Assembly: GCA_963995525.1 (NCBI GenBank)
Contig: OZ023211.1
Span: 57,246,032 to 57,310,031 of the forward strand
Direction of reading: 5' to 3'
DNA from: Escarpia spicata
Taxonomy: Eukaryota; Annelida; Polychaeta; Sabellida; Siboglinidae
Length of the DNA: 64,000 nt
Below the pieces are notes generated by a model, which was given only the letters and a program-made list of their open reading frames with translations, did no database searches and was not told the origin of the DNA. Position numbers and translations under genes: made by a program. Positions within the stretch are counted from its first letter, which is position 1; every line of letters begins with the position of its first letter. Shown here piece after piece: positions 1 through 11,929 of the stretch.

Positions 1-1151
1 AGCAGAGCGATTTTACTTTGGCCATTGTTTGTTTTTAAAAGTTACACATGTGTGGAATCAAGGGAAAAAAGCAGTAGTTTCCTCCCAAAAGCAATTATGT
101 TGACGCCTATAGATTTCTGGCTCTATCCAATGAATTGGCTAGTGAAAAGGAAGATACGGGAAGATGTCCTACACAGTGTATTCGGGGTGTGTGATAAAAT
201 AGTATTTTGTGTGTTTTAGCATCTTGTGTTTGTGTCGCTGTGGAAGCTTTTTTGAGTATATACTACTGTTGATCTTAACATCTCCGGCACAGACGTGGTA
301 GTCATTATTTTTAATAATAAGATCTATGAAAATCATGTTTGGTCGTCATTCATTGCTACGGTTGTTTGCCAACTGTAATTTGCTTTCTTTATACCAAATT
401 CAGTGGCGAATACACATCCACGCACTGCAGGAGTAATATAATATTCAGGCTGGGCAAAGTGGTTGGTTTATCGTGGATACGTACCAAGACTACTCCGCTT
501 TAGGATGGTTGCATCATCCAGCTACAGTGTGGCCCTTCAGTGCCTTCACTATACTGTAATTATTACAAATGAGTAGTGCTACCTAGTGTTTTCAGCGAAA
601 CTCATCCTTTGTTGATAATGCAGTCCAGTTGGTGGTGCCACTGGTATTACTAGAACCTTGGTTGGTTTCTGGGCCACCAGGTGGTGCCACATGTGCCCAA
701 TGGTGCCAGCGCTCTTGTGGCCTTGGTAGTGAACAGCTTGTCACATCACCCTTCTCAGTGGGTTGAGCTATAATTATATATTATTATATTCTGGGGGGTT
801 CTTGTGCAGCCGGGTTTTAGAATATTGCTTGCTGCAAGTGATAATGACAATGCTACCCTGACTCAAGTTGAAAATCAGAAAGCAAGGCCTAAGTGTTTGA
901 GGACTGTATTTGCTGCTATGAAAAATATGGCATATCTTCTTTGTCTTCCATGTATTGTTCGGGCAGCTGTAATATTTAAAAATTACCTATTATATGAATG
1001 AAGATGGATGTGTTTATCAAGTTTGTGTCATCTGTGAGTGTAGGTGAGGTGTTGATAAGAAATCTCAGTAATTACATAAGTTTTGATGCTGGATGTGATC
1101 TACCCAGTGTATATATTTTGTTAACATTTTGTATTACTTTGCGTGTTTCAG
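1..1151. other. Upstream intron of the reticulon gene; no exon found
   Basis: The next upstream reticulon-domain exon should encode the first hydrophobic hairpin. I looked for it on the + strand and did not find it, so it probably lies left of the window. No other gene, RNA or transposon could be supported here. Confidence 0.5.
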
Positions 1152-2656
1152 GAGTTGTTGGTCTTTTCACATTACCGAAAGTCTATGAAACATACCAGGT
1201 TAGTAGATGTTTGACTAACATCTTAGGACTGGGTGGTAACTAACATGTTTGATGTTTACTGTTGCAAAAGTAAAATGGATGCGTATGTAAAACAGTTTAT
1301 TATATTGCCTTTTTGTTATGAGTTTTATATCCAGTTTTAGAAACAGTTTGCTAATAAAGTATCTAAGATAACAGATGTACATGACCTTTGCAGAAAACAG
1401 TGCCTTTAATGGACACATGATGTCCCATTTATGTATTTCTACTGTCTTATCATTATGGGTGATACTTCTCTACCTATAAGATACATGATACATTAGATAC
1501 AAGTATCATGACACGTAAGATACATGATACATTAGATACAAGTATCATGACATGTAAGATACATGATACATTAGATACAAGTATCATGACACGTAAGATA
1601 CATGATACATTAGATACAAGTATCATGACACGTAAGATACATGATACATTAGATACAAGTATCATGACACGTAAGATACATGATACATTAGATACAAGTA
1701 TCATGACACGTAAGATACATGATACATTAGATACAAGTATCATGACACATAAGATACATGCAAGCATATTTTCCAAAGCGATATCATGTTGAAAGTTGTT
1801 GAAACTGACAAAATATTACCAACAAAGTATTTTAAATTCATGTTGTTGCAAAGACTTCTCCTACACATGTATTTTATCTCGTCTTTTGCTCCTCTCGTGA
1901 CAGGTTCAAATTGACAACTACATTGACATCGGCATGACACAGGCTAAGCAGATCTGGAAGAAGTGAGTAGCATCCGTAATTTATCTACAATACCATTAAC
2001 ATGAGTGCCTAAATTGTATAAATCACAGTCTTCTTACCTCCACTCCCTTGCAGGGTGGGTAGTTTCTTCTGCTTTGCTTGTTGGTGCTCTCCGTCAGCAA
2101 CGGTGTTCCGTTCTTCGCTGTTCGCACTTGCCTTCCCAAGGTCTCGTTTCATGCTGTCATTCCATCTCAGTTTATCCTTCCTCTTCTTCTTTTGCCACCC
2201 TCTTCTGGTTTCCATGCTTGTTTTAACAGTTTATCCTTGCTTATTCTTTGCATATATCCTTCCCGTTCAGCCTGTATCCAACTACTTTTATTTTAGGTGT
2301 TTTTTTCATGCCAATTTATCAGTCACGTTGACATACCATGAAAATGGGTTTCATGTTTTAATGAACAGCCCTTTTGTATTTTAACGAATGACAAGAATTA
2401 GTAGATTACACAACCAGCAAACATCCAGCTTTTTACAATATGAATGACCAAAATAGATGTGTGCATTTATAGAGTAATGATAGTGACACGTACTGTAAAA
2501 AGCTAAACTGCCTACCCCCTACGAAAAAAATGTCTACGTATTTATGTTTATTTATGTTTTATATTTTGATGCATGTAGACATTAAAAAACACGTCTGTCT
2601 TCCATCCCAGAGTTCAGTCAAAGATCCCGATGCCAGGGAAGAAGAAGAGCGAATAG
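1152..2656 (+). CDS. RTN: Reticulon family protein, last three coding exons (5' end outside window)
   Basis: Reticulons are ER membrane hairpin proteins that shape tubules. Three exons are visible: 1152-1198 (47 bp, ...VGLFTLPKVYETYQ), 1904-1962 (59 bp, VQIDNYIDIGMTQAKQIWK) and 2611-2656 (KVQSKIPMPGKKKSE then TAG). Each has AG/GT borders (tttcag/gttagt, gacag/gtgagt, cccag) and the joined reading frame is continuous, with one codon split AA/A at the last junction. The pattern F-x-LP-x-VYE-x-YQ, then QID-Y, then K-x-Q-x-KIP-x-P-x-KKK is the end of the reticulon homology domain. From memory, the 47- and 59-bp sizes equal the corresponding vertebrate RTN exons. The C-terminal KKKSE resembles a di-lysine ER-retention tail, a known reticulon feature. 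Earlier exons are missing, so the N-terminal isoform is unknown. Confidence 0.9.
1480..1768. repeat. 39-bp minisatellite, about 7 copies, in a reticulon intron
   Basis: A 39-bp unit is repeated head to tail with almost no divergence (only acatg/acacg changes). Each unit contains ATGATAC and GTATCAT separated by 11 bases, so each copy can form a 7-bp-stem hairpin. Because 39 is a multiple of three, the array is open in two strands and produces spurious repetitive ORFs of 94-100 codons. It lies inside the intron between the 47- and 59-bp exons. Confidence 0.95.
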
Positions 2657-3905
2657 ACAGCCGTGGTTGCCTGCGGAACTGGCGACGAACTGGCCGGGAA
2701 CTCTGTTGGGCCGAAGACGACACCACCTCGCCCTCATTGCTGCAAGCATCGCAACGTCTAGAATCCACCATTCTGTTTGCTTCCGCAGTTCGCCCAAGCC
2801 GGCATTACCGTCGTGCCACTGGGTTTTGTGTGTCGTACGAGTTACCATTGTTATTATCAGACATCTGTGGTTGCTTCAATGTTGTCAGTGCCATTGCATT
2901 CATACAATGTTATTGTGAACATCCGATAGACCGTAAACGAAGCCATGGATTCCTCAGGTTGGCTTTTAGCATGTTTGCAAGTGGGGAGAACTCACAATTA
3001 ACTCGACAACGTCATTCTGCTAATGTTGTCTGTCAACGGGGCGTCCCTCGTCCATGTTTCCAACTCTGTCTAGTTACGTATTGTTTGTTGCTTGCAAACT
3101 TATCCATCAAGCACTAGCAGTATCAGCAATGTCGTTCAGGTGTTGATTGTGGAAAGGACTGCGTCTAGTATTCTCGAATTGGCTGCAGGGTTAGCTATAA
3201 AACTGCTAATTATAATAATAAACCTGCTGATGATGAGTGGGTACCATAAACGTGCTGCACTTGCAACTTGGTGTGGCAGTTTCAACGAGATCTACAAGAA
3301 TTCTACAAAATAATTTTAAACGTTTCAATTTATGTAGAATTAGAATTGCAGCAAAAATCAAATCCCTTAGAAAACCATTGGTTTGGCTCAGGAGGTATAC
3401 CAGCCGAGTGCCAGAGAAGACAGTTGTCCTCAAGCAGGTTCGGTTGTTTTCATGAATGTAACAGTTTGGTCCATGTTGAGAGGATTTTGTGGAGGCTGCA
3501 ATACGGTGTTGTTCTGTTGCCTGAAAAGTGGCGTTCATGTCGATGTGCGATGCCAGCCAGCTGGTAGCGAAACATTTCAGTTGTGTACAGTATGCCCGAT
3601 GTTGTGTTCATGTCATTAATTAAACGCTGCTATTGTGTGTTGTTCTGCTTTCCTCGTTCAACGTAGTACAGATTGTGTGGACGTTGATGGCAATGACAGC
3701 ATATTTTTTGTTGCTGTCAATATGCATGTTCCTTTTGTTCTCTTCTGTTTTGCATACGATAAGTTTGTTGGACATAATCATATCTGAACGTTAATATTAT
3801 TTTGCAGTCATCAGAACAGCTACACCAACTAGATTGTTGCAAGGGCTGAGTAAAGTGCTGTGTTTTGCACTGTGACAAAAATAGAATAAAGAAAATAAAA
3901 ATACA
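2657..3905 (+). promoter_or_regulatory. Reticulon 3' UTR with poly(A) signals
   Basis: The stop codon at 2654-2656 is followed by about 1.2 kb without a recognisable gene. Two AATAAA hexamers close together (3885-3890 and 3894-3899) are the best poly(A) signals; earlier hexamer-like sites exist near 3215 and 3616. The open frame over 2530-3117 starts in intron and runs through the stop region in another frame, so I treat it as UTR. Confidence 0.55.
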
Positions 3906-5590
3906 ATCACAGCAAGAAATATTATTTAATGCAAATGGCTAGTAATATAATTATCTATAATATAGATCACTACGTATGTTGTTTGGTGGGTGACTGGAGA
4001 TTTAAAGCAGTGAATATTTAGTTCTATTTTGAGAGCTTGATTTATTGCTTGGAGTCAGGCAGAGAATATTCTGATGAAAACTTTTTGTTTGAAACCTGTT
4101 TGGGCCGGTATATGTAGGTTACACTGTTAATCCCTGTCTAAGTAGGTAGTCGTACAATCTGATGTAATATGTTCACAATCAGACTTGCTCGTTTATAGAT
4201 ACAGAGCAGTTTAGCACACACTAACAGAAACTATGTCTTCTGTGGTTTTTCATGAAACCGTATTTAATGACGACTAATTTGTTAAGCCAGTTAAGTGAGT
4301 ACGTTTTTTAAAATGCAGCTTTTGTGTAGAAATTGTAACATGTCTTGAGGGTTGATTGTGTTGTGTCTCTCATAAATCTGTTATGGAATTTTGATTCCTG
4401 AAGTGCAAATGACATGTAATCAGAAAGTAATTTATATTGTATCTGTGGCGACGGTTGTCTGCAATCCAGTCCATGGAAGATGCGTACTATGTGGTTCTAA
4501 AGAGTTGAATTTGCTGCCTAATCTTTGCTGTGGTCGTGTATGCGTGGCCTCGTAGTTGCAGATACATGTACATCTCTACCAGCAGCGTGGACAATAATGC
4601 GCACGTACTGGTTACACCCCCGCATCGTATTACACCAGCAACAGCCGCTCACCATGCCTTCGGGCGTAAAGCTACGTGTGGGTTTATATAGTTATGGTAT
4701 GTTGGAAACGTAACGCTGTAAGATATACAACCACTCAATCTGTACGGTGCTTCTTGCTGTGCAGTCGGGCTTTTATATGGTGGCACAGCTTAGAATAGAG
4801 CCATGCAGCAATGTCTAGTCTCACAATCCCACGTGCTCGTAGTTTGTACGTACTGTGCAGTTTTGTAACAGTGTTGTTAGTCGTAGCAATGAGCAACATG
4901 AATGTGCACCTAATAGGCGATCGAGAGTACTATGTCTGCGTGTTGTCTCACTGGTACTACTTATATACCAATAAACATCTGCTTCGTATAGTGGGGCAGG
5001 GCATGAGTACTACGTATTTGTATTGTGGTTGTATTTCTTGTAGTGTTGGCAAGTGTTGGAAATAAAAAATCCCATTTTACCCCACGAAAAGATCGTTGTC
5101 TGTGTTGTATTCCTCTCCATTTGGATTTCTAGCGGTGTTTTTCTTCGAGATCCCGTAGATTCGAGCCACCTGATGTGCCTAGAAAGTTCATAAATTAACT
5201 TTGTTTCCCCAGACTAATTCATTCTGCCAGCATCATGTCAGCCTTGCATTCTGCCGGCTATGCTGAGTAGGGGAAAACTACGCCGCTACCCGTCAATGTG
5301 GCATGATGATTTTTATGTATGCAAAATCTTCGCACACATAATCGACTCTTCCTGGAAGTGTTAGGATAAGGCTGAGCTAGAAAATGCATGTCAAATTGCA
5401 AGAAGTTGCAACATGCAGATCTGAACTGAGTCTGCGTTCTTGGGACCGGTGTCTAGTCCATGAGGTTTAGGCCCAAATACCATGGAAACCTAAAAGTCGA
5501 TAACAATAAGCTGATTTTTGCACCACAGATCCCTGGAAGTGTGTGGAGTGATATACTAAAGATCTCCAGAAATACTCCTTGAGCGAATCG
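3906..5590. other. Intergenic, nothing recognised
   Basis: Only short open frames (62-84 codons) without recognisable domains or splice context. An AATAAA near 5064 is isolated. Confidence 0.4.
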
Positions 5591-5594
5591 CAGT

Positions 5595-6040
5595 ATTCAA
5601 GATGGCGTCCTAAGGATAAACCTGTATAATTATAAATATTTAGGAATATAAGGCACGTGTATATTTCTACTGTGGGGTTTTCAACCATTCTCTATCCAAT
5701 GACATTTCTCTGACATACGCTTCCGCCATTTTAAAGATGGCGGTCGTCAATACAAATGTCACCATATCACGTAGAGCAGTAATTTGTGTGTGGGCATAGA
5801 TTTGTGGACACCGATTTCAAAAAAGTTAACTAACTTTCGTCGACATCGACATATTCGCCATTTTTAAAGATGGCTCGGGTGAAAGCCTATTATTGCCGTA
5901 TCTTAAGAATGCCGTAACCTAGAGCCACATAGTTGATGTCAAAATTGAATTTTTCAGGTGTGACGATATCAAATATAGTACTTTTGACAACATTCACGTA
6001 TGTGACATTTTTAAAGACGACTCCGGTGCGCAGCTGATGA
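5595..6040. repeat. Diverged ~140-bp direct repeats around a CCATTTTTAAAGATGGC core
   Basis: Three diverged units centred near 5735, 5872 and 6010 share a core like CCATTTTTAAAGATGGC preceded by GACAT. The core is itself nearly palindromic. A related AAGATGGCG occurs near 5601. The spacing is about 137-138 bp. AAGATGGC resembles the YY1 consensus in known animals, but no function is shown here. Confidence 0.45.
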
Positions 6041-6309
6041 GTTGTTCATGGTATTTCCACTGAAACACTGTCACTTTGGAGTACAAAGCGTCGCCAACAT
6101 ATATAATAATGTATATTTCAGACAAAGTCCATATATATATATATACATACAATACAAGTAAATAAAAAATAAATTACAAAGATATAGACACACATGGAAT
6201 AAAAAATAGATGGTTAATAAAAAGTATATATATAAAAACTTTAAATACAATTGGGTAGTCCAGTATTTAAACATAGGACTTCTAAAATGTATATCAATAT
6301 AAAAATAAT

Positions 6310-7849
6310 TCACAAAAAGTAGATTTTCAGATTATTAATTATATGACCCAGATATTTGCATTTAATAGTGTGAGGTAACGGACGATTATTGAGAGTGACA
6401 GGATGACTATTTTTCATGTCCTGAGGTTTGTTGTCAATAACCATACAACATGACTTATTGGCATTGTATGTTATGTTAAACATTTCGCCAAACTTGGCAC
6501 AACAATCTGTCAGTTTTCTCAACCCAGAAACACTACGTGAAAACATGCGGAGTTCATCTGCATGCATCAAATGATTCGTTACGGTGCTTGCATAAAGACA
6601 TCCAATTTGTAATTTGTTCAGATTTACACTTAAGTCGTCCATGTACACATTAAAAAGGTGGGGAGAAAAGATTCCACCTTGTTTAACACCATTTGAGACA
6701 GTATAAACAAATCTAGAGAAGCTCTGACACCATCTGACAGTGAATTTCTGGGTACTGTACCAGTGATACAGAATGCGCACAATGTAAGCAGGACAGCCAC
6801 GGTCAATTAGTTTAGTGAATAGCTTGCTATGATTCACTTTGTTGAAGGCATCCAACATAGCGACATACAACACTGTACATAGAAGAGCCATTCGCTATGT
6901 AATGTCACAAAAATCTTGTAATAGAAATATGAGCATCTCAGTTGAGTGATGCTTTTTAAATCCAAATTGATTGGCACACGTTGTGAAGAAAATGGTAGCC
7001 CTTGATAATATTAGATTCAAATAATTTAGTAGCAAAAAATAATTGTTGTACGAGCAATGGGTCTGTAGTTTTTGTTATCAGACAAATCACCATTACTTTT
7101 AATTATTGGAGCTATTATTGTGACCATCATAACGTCAGGTAAAAACCCATGAATTAACAAGCTGTTGAATAGCAGTGACATATAAACAAGAAGTTTTTCA
7201 TTAGCATACTTAAAATGTGAATTACTTATACAGTCATAACCAGGAGCTTTTCCTGTAGGCATCGCCTGAATTAATTCTTGTATTTCTTTAACATCAACAA
7301 TCGTTTTATCATTAAATGACATATCGTTGCAATACATGTAAATCTTTTTATTATTATGTGTTGGAGAGCCAGGTACAGAATTATGCAGAGACTGGTAGTG
7401 ATGAAGCCACATATTCTTTACATTTTCAGCACCACATGCACCGTCAACATTGCTAGGATTTGGCATTGTTCAATTTTTTTATATCTTTCCAGAAATTTTT
7501 AAAGTCATTACTACTTAGTCTTGAAGCAAGTCGTACGGCTTTAAGGGCTTCAGCATTTTTTTCACAGTCTTTTATTATATTTAAAATGACCACGTTTAAT
7601 TTTCATTGTGTCATACAAAGGACCTTGTCGGGGACTCCCTTCAGATAGCCATATGAGAAAAGACTCTTTAGCAACCTCGTGGGAGTTTCTGACCATATCA
7701 TTCCATCCAAGAACAGCGTGCTTCAAAGACATGTTATGCACCTTAGTAGGTATTACTTCAGAGGCATCCCTGAGTGAATTAATAATGTCAATGTCTTTTG
7801 TATAGCAGTATCTGATGGCTTCATCATTACAATTGAACCAGATAAACAC
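6310..7849 (-). pseudogene. LINE family A reverse transcriptase, decayed
   Basis: Three broken frames, read from high to low coordinates, carry the parts of a LINE ORF2 in order. 7562-7849 is the endonuclease-RT linker (LGWNDMVRNSHEVAKESFL). 7026-7466 is the start of RT (GKAPGYDCISNSHFKYA, then IIAPIIKSNGDL). 6310-6891 holds RT with GVKQGGIFSPHLFNVYMDD and a damaged catalytic box (MHADEL where YADD-like is expected). Frame breaks separate the pieces. The style suggests a jockey/CR1/L2-type element; I cannot assign the clade. The 5' end stops abruptly at a NCNDEAIRYC motif that also occurs in the fragment at 35.55 kb, so both belong to one family. Confidence 0.85.
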
Positions 7850-8080
7850 GTGTCAAAACATGTGTTTTCACATTGAAATTTTTTCACATAATTTCGTGAA
7901 TTCATGTACGGAAACACGTGATTTCACGTGCGGTGAACCAAATAAACACGTGTCGAAACACGTGTTGTTACCTTGAAATTTGTTCACAGAATCTTGTGAA
8001 TTCTCGTACAGAAAACACATGAATTGAACTAGTTGAACACATGAATTCACCTTCAGAACATGTGAAATCATGTGTTCTTG
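7838..8080. repeat. Short tandem array, ~99-bp unit rich in ACACGTG
   Basis: Two clear copies plus a partial copy of a unit containing AAACACGTGT, a TTGAAATTT-TTCACA stretch and GAATTC-TGTAC. The copies start near 7838 and 7935. CACGTG/CATGTG occurs at least seven times. The array begins exactly where LINE A sequence stops, so it marks the insertion or truncation boundary. Confidence 0.7.
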
Positions 8081-8089
8081 TTAGCTGGG

Positions 8090-8305
8090 TTGGTATTCCA
8101 GCTTCTGGCATAAATGCTGTCTTATGGTCAACCACAGTTCTGTCTGTGTGTGCCCCCACCCTGGGGCTGTAAACCGTGTGGGTGCTGTCCAAGAACTTGG
8201 TGCGTTTAGAATCCTCCAGCAAGCTAGCCTGGGAGAGGTGACCCCTCAATACAGACCGAGGTGATTCGTATCTACGGTGCGATTGGCTGCTGTCTGTAAA
8301 CAATT
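8090..8305 (-). CDS. Candidate exon, unrecognised product
   Basis: On the minus strand a pyrimidine-rich acceptor (cttttttttcag type, at 8306-8315) precedes an open stretch of about 72 codons, with readable segments such as HRRYESPRSVLRGHLSQASL and TVVDHKTAFMPEAGIPTQ. Composition is polar and Ser/Arg-rich and looks coding-like, but I recognise no domain. It runs into the CACGTG array without a convincing donor. It could be an exon, a transposon remnant or chance. Confidence 0.3.
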
Positions 8306-8309
8306 CTGA

Positions 8310-9625
8310 AAAAAAATAGTATACAAGAATGTTTTTAGCTTTAAGAATATTTACACTCGATTTTATCAGTAAGAATACTATATCAAATCAATAACTAAAT
8401 TGCAGTATTAAGTACATTTTTCTAAACAATTATTTTTCTTGAGTAAGACCTTTGTTCCCAATTCAAGAAAATTGCCTTAGTTATATACATATTTTGAATG
8501 TTGAAAAAAAAATGTTCCAAAAATGAAATTATGACCTAAGCTAAGAAACTATGATCATATTAAAAATGACTGACTTAATATTTGATTTTAAATTGAGCAA
8601 GAATCAAAATCAAGGCCAGCTGACATACAGGGAAACAAGAGGAGAATGACAACAAGTTAACAGTAAACATGTTTCTGATCAATTTAACAAGTTATGGTCT
8701 GCTAAAATGAAAAGGTTGGCATATTGACAACATATAATAAAAAAATGGGCCAAGTGGCCCTGAAGTCCTTTGAATTAATACGTCTACAGGTGACCCCGGC
8801 TGACCAAATGAGTGATAAGTCAGAAAAATTGTAACATTGTTTTCTTACATCCTTGTAAAGGTTTGGTAGGGTGCTTTACACGGTTTCAAAAATTATGACT
8901 GCTACAAAAATTTGCGAAGTTATGGAGCATTGAACATGGTAGGGGTCAAAAAGTGAAAATGAAGAAAACGGCTGTTGAAGTTTTACATTATGTATGCAAA
9001 TGGATTGCATGGAAATATTACATGCACAACATTCAAATGTGGCACACAGTATGTAATATGTATGTTATGTTGCAATGATACACTGGAAGTACAAATGTGC
9101 TGCTACAAAGACTTATCAAGTTATGCCAGATTATGTCTTTATGTGTAAAACTAAGAGGACAGATTATTTGAGAGCAAAAGGTAGACTCACTGTTTGACAG
9201 TTTAGAACCTACAGACAACTGTCTAGTTTTACAGGGGTCTAGTGGCTTAATGCTGTCTGTTGACACAAGCTACTGCCAGTGACCAGTTACATATTAGTCA
9301 CAGTTTCCATCAAACAATAGCAGGCAGAGAATCTTAGCTCCATAGCTGGGTGTAATACACAACTAGAGCCACCACTGATTCATGGTCAAGTAGATTAGCT
9401 CAATGCACCAACTAAGACAATACACAACACTGTGAGTGACAGTGTCCAGAGTGAGGCCTAAGTAGTGTCCTTGTTGCTGAATAGATCAATTAAACCTGCC
9501 AAGTGGGTGACATTCTGCACAAGTGTTCATTAATCCTTAGTGATTGTTCAGAACACCAGACTGACCACATACCTAAACAAAGCGAATGTAATAGGTGAAG
9601 AACAGGCAGTGTTCAGATAGGGGTA
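8310..9625. other. No gene seen
   Basis: AT-rich sequence with short open frames only; no domain, RNA gene or ordered repeat recognised. Confidence 0.4.
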
Positions 9626-9629
9626 TTGG

Positions 9630-10015
9630 TTGAAATGTATGTCTCGACACAAAAGAATTTATTGTGCCTTCATTGATTATAAGAAAGCATTTGATTTTGT
9701 AGACCGGTCCTCACTGTGGTCTAAGATAATTTCATGCGGTATTAATGGTAATGTGTTGAAAGTTGTATACAACATGTACAAAAATGCTAAATCATGTATA
9801 AATCAGGGCCAGGCTGTGTCAGCCTTCTTCTCATGTGATGTAGAGGTATGGCAAGGAGAAAACTTGTGTCCTTTGTTATTTACCTGAATCATTTTGAACA
9901 CTGTTAGTCACAATTACAACGGACTTGACATGGCAGCTGGTGAAATTTACAACAACCTTAGGGATGATGATGTAGAAAATGTATGTTCTACTATATGCTG
10001 ATGACACTAGAATGA
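9630..10015 (+). pseudogene. LINE RT fragment (palm, up to YADD)
   Basis: The frame from 9630 gives AFIDYKKAFDFVDRSSLW (RT block A), then a damaged GVRQGE-like stretch read as VEVWQGENLCPLLF. After a frame break, LLYADDT is encoded near 9990-10010, the catalytic YADD. The order and spacing fit an animal non-LTR RT. The copy breaks off just after the YADD codons. Confidence 0.8.
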
Positions 10016-10960
10016 TTCAATCAAATACATATTTCTTGCTTGTGTATAGCGGAACTATGTCAACTCTTCTAATGGTTGACATTTGGTTGTTTCAGGTGTC
10101 AACTATATTGTGAATATGTAATTATTAGTCTATATTGATACAAATGATTTACACAGTACCATGTCTACACAAGGCATGGCAAGCGTAAACAGAACAGTAG
10201 AATGCATTTGATATCAATAAAGTGTAGGATATTTCACTCTATAGTTGTCCAGAATATTAATTTTCTATGTTTGCCACCTACAGGTTTCTACAGACAATAC
10301 ATCTTTAACAAATAGACACCACAGTCACACCATTTTATAATAATTAAATGAACATCAAAATAAACACAACTTGCAATTATAGAAAATTAATAGTTTTGAA
10401 GATACAGTCTACAAGTTTTAGGCAACTGTTCAGTCTAACTGGGGTCAAGTGTGTCTACTCTGCCTGGGCCCTGTGACCAATAAAAGATTAGTCAAGGTCT
10501 CAAAGGAACAATAGCACTAGGCTGCAGAATTTAGTAATGCTGATGGCTTTCTGGCACAATAAACTAAATCTGCTGTTGGGGGTAGTCTCAAGGGCCCTTC
10601 TCAAAACCACATCACTAGATAATTTTAAACTTTTGCACTTTGGGGGCCCCTTAGGTGCCCTTAGAATGATTCAATCAAATACAAATTTATTGTATACAGT
10701 GGCAGCACCCTAATATACTTCTATGCAAAATTTGAATAAAAGTTGCTGAACAGTTTTTTGGTCCTTGGAGGACCTAGGGAGCCCTTAAAATGATTAAATC
10801 AAATACAGATTTCTCGTGCATAGTGGCAGTGCCCTAAGATATGTCTATGCAAAATTAGAGAAAAAGTTGTTGAACGGTTTCTGAGATACGGCAGCTAACG
10901 GCAGATGGTGGAGGCAGAGTGATGGCAATAGTTCCTTGGACCTTCGGCCAAAGAACTAAA
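10000..10960. repeat. Repeated ~127-bp motif block
   Basis: The string GAATGATTCAATCAAATAC (or close) recurs near 10010, 10662 and 10790. The last two begin adjacent ~127-bp repeats sharing GTGGCAG-GCCCTAA and TCTATGCAAAATT-GA. The first copy begins at the broken end of the RT fragment. I see no gene between 10015 and 10960. Confidence 0.55.
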
Positions 10961-11229
10961 AACTAATTTGGACCATTTTACCTGGATAATCATCTTTTAA
11001 ATAAGGTGACTTCCTTCATTCCCGGCTATGACTCTGAAACAAAAATAAATGTAAAATTATTATTTTCAAAGAATGATAGTTTTGTTGCATTAGTACTCTG
11101 TTATTCCACATTCAAGTAAAAATAAATCAAGTCATTCTTGTCAATTGTCTTAGTATACATGATATTGTTATTAGTTCACTACAAATTCTGGTCCTTTTAA
11201 CATATTGAATTAATCGTATTTACATGTCT

Positions 11230-11640
11230 ATGTCTGCAATTTCCAACTGCTATGTATGGATGTGATACCTGGACTCTTAATAAGAATATTACTAAACGTA
11301 TAACATGCATTTGAAAACAAGTGTTACAGAAAAATATTATGAGTTTCGAAGACTGAACATATAACTAACGAATCTATCACAGATGAGCTTGGTGTTATGC
11401 CCGGGACTTTACTTAACTTTGTAAAGAAACAGAAACTAAATTATTTTGGCCATGTGAAACGGCATCAATCTTTACAGAGACTAATAATGGAAGGAAAAGT
11501 GGAAGGCAGCAGAAGCAGAGGAAGACCTAGGAGACAATGGGAGAAGGACAGAGGAATGGATGGGAGCAGACCTCTGGCGAATGGGGAGACTGGCAAATAA
11601 AAGGGCTGTCTATAGACAATTCGTCAAGGCTGCAACGTCC
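11230..11640 (+). pseudogene. LINE ORF2 C-terminal fragment
   Basis: Near 11250-11400 the frames read like Y-G-C-D-T-W-T-L-N-K. Then 11397-11600 encodes LNYFGHVKRHQSLQRLIMEG followed by RSRGRPRRQW. This is the typical C-terminal tail of many animal LINE ORF2 proteins. Stops and frame breaks show decay. A second copy of the tail lies at 13985-14172. Confidence 0.75.
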
Positions 11641-11925
11641 AGAAATGAATATGCACACCCAACCAACCAACATGTCTCTGATTTCAAACAAAAAACGCAA
11701 ACACTGGTCGGACACAAATAATTTGAGACAATTTGCAAATATGCACCACATTCTTCATATACTGCCATTATCACATTTCAACCCCAACAATAACCGATTA
11801 TCTAATGTAAGTTCTTAAATGTCAACACTGCCCAAAATAAAGAAATTCAAGATGTTAGATAACATATTATCAATCCTACAAGTCTGTTGTTCCAAATGTT
11901 TCAACACCATACTCCCCATAAAATA
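11640..11925. other. LINE 3' flank, no further feature
   Basis: AT-rich stretch between two LINE fragments with no independent feature. Confidence 0.3.
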
Positions 11926-11929
11926 CCAT

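Noticed and set aside
1474..1792. 94-100-codon repetitive ORFs on both strands
   Set aside because: Produced by the 39-bp minisatellite, whose unit is a multiple of three; no coding evidence.
2530..3117. 195-codon + frame
   Set aside because: Starts in the last reticulon intron and overlaps the true final exon in another frame; the rest is 3' UTR.
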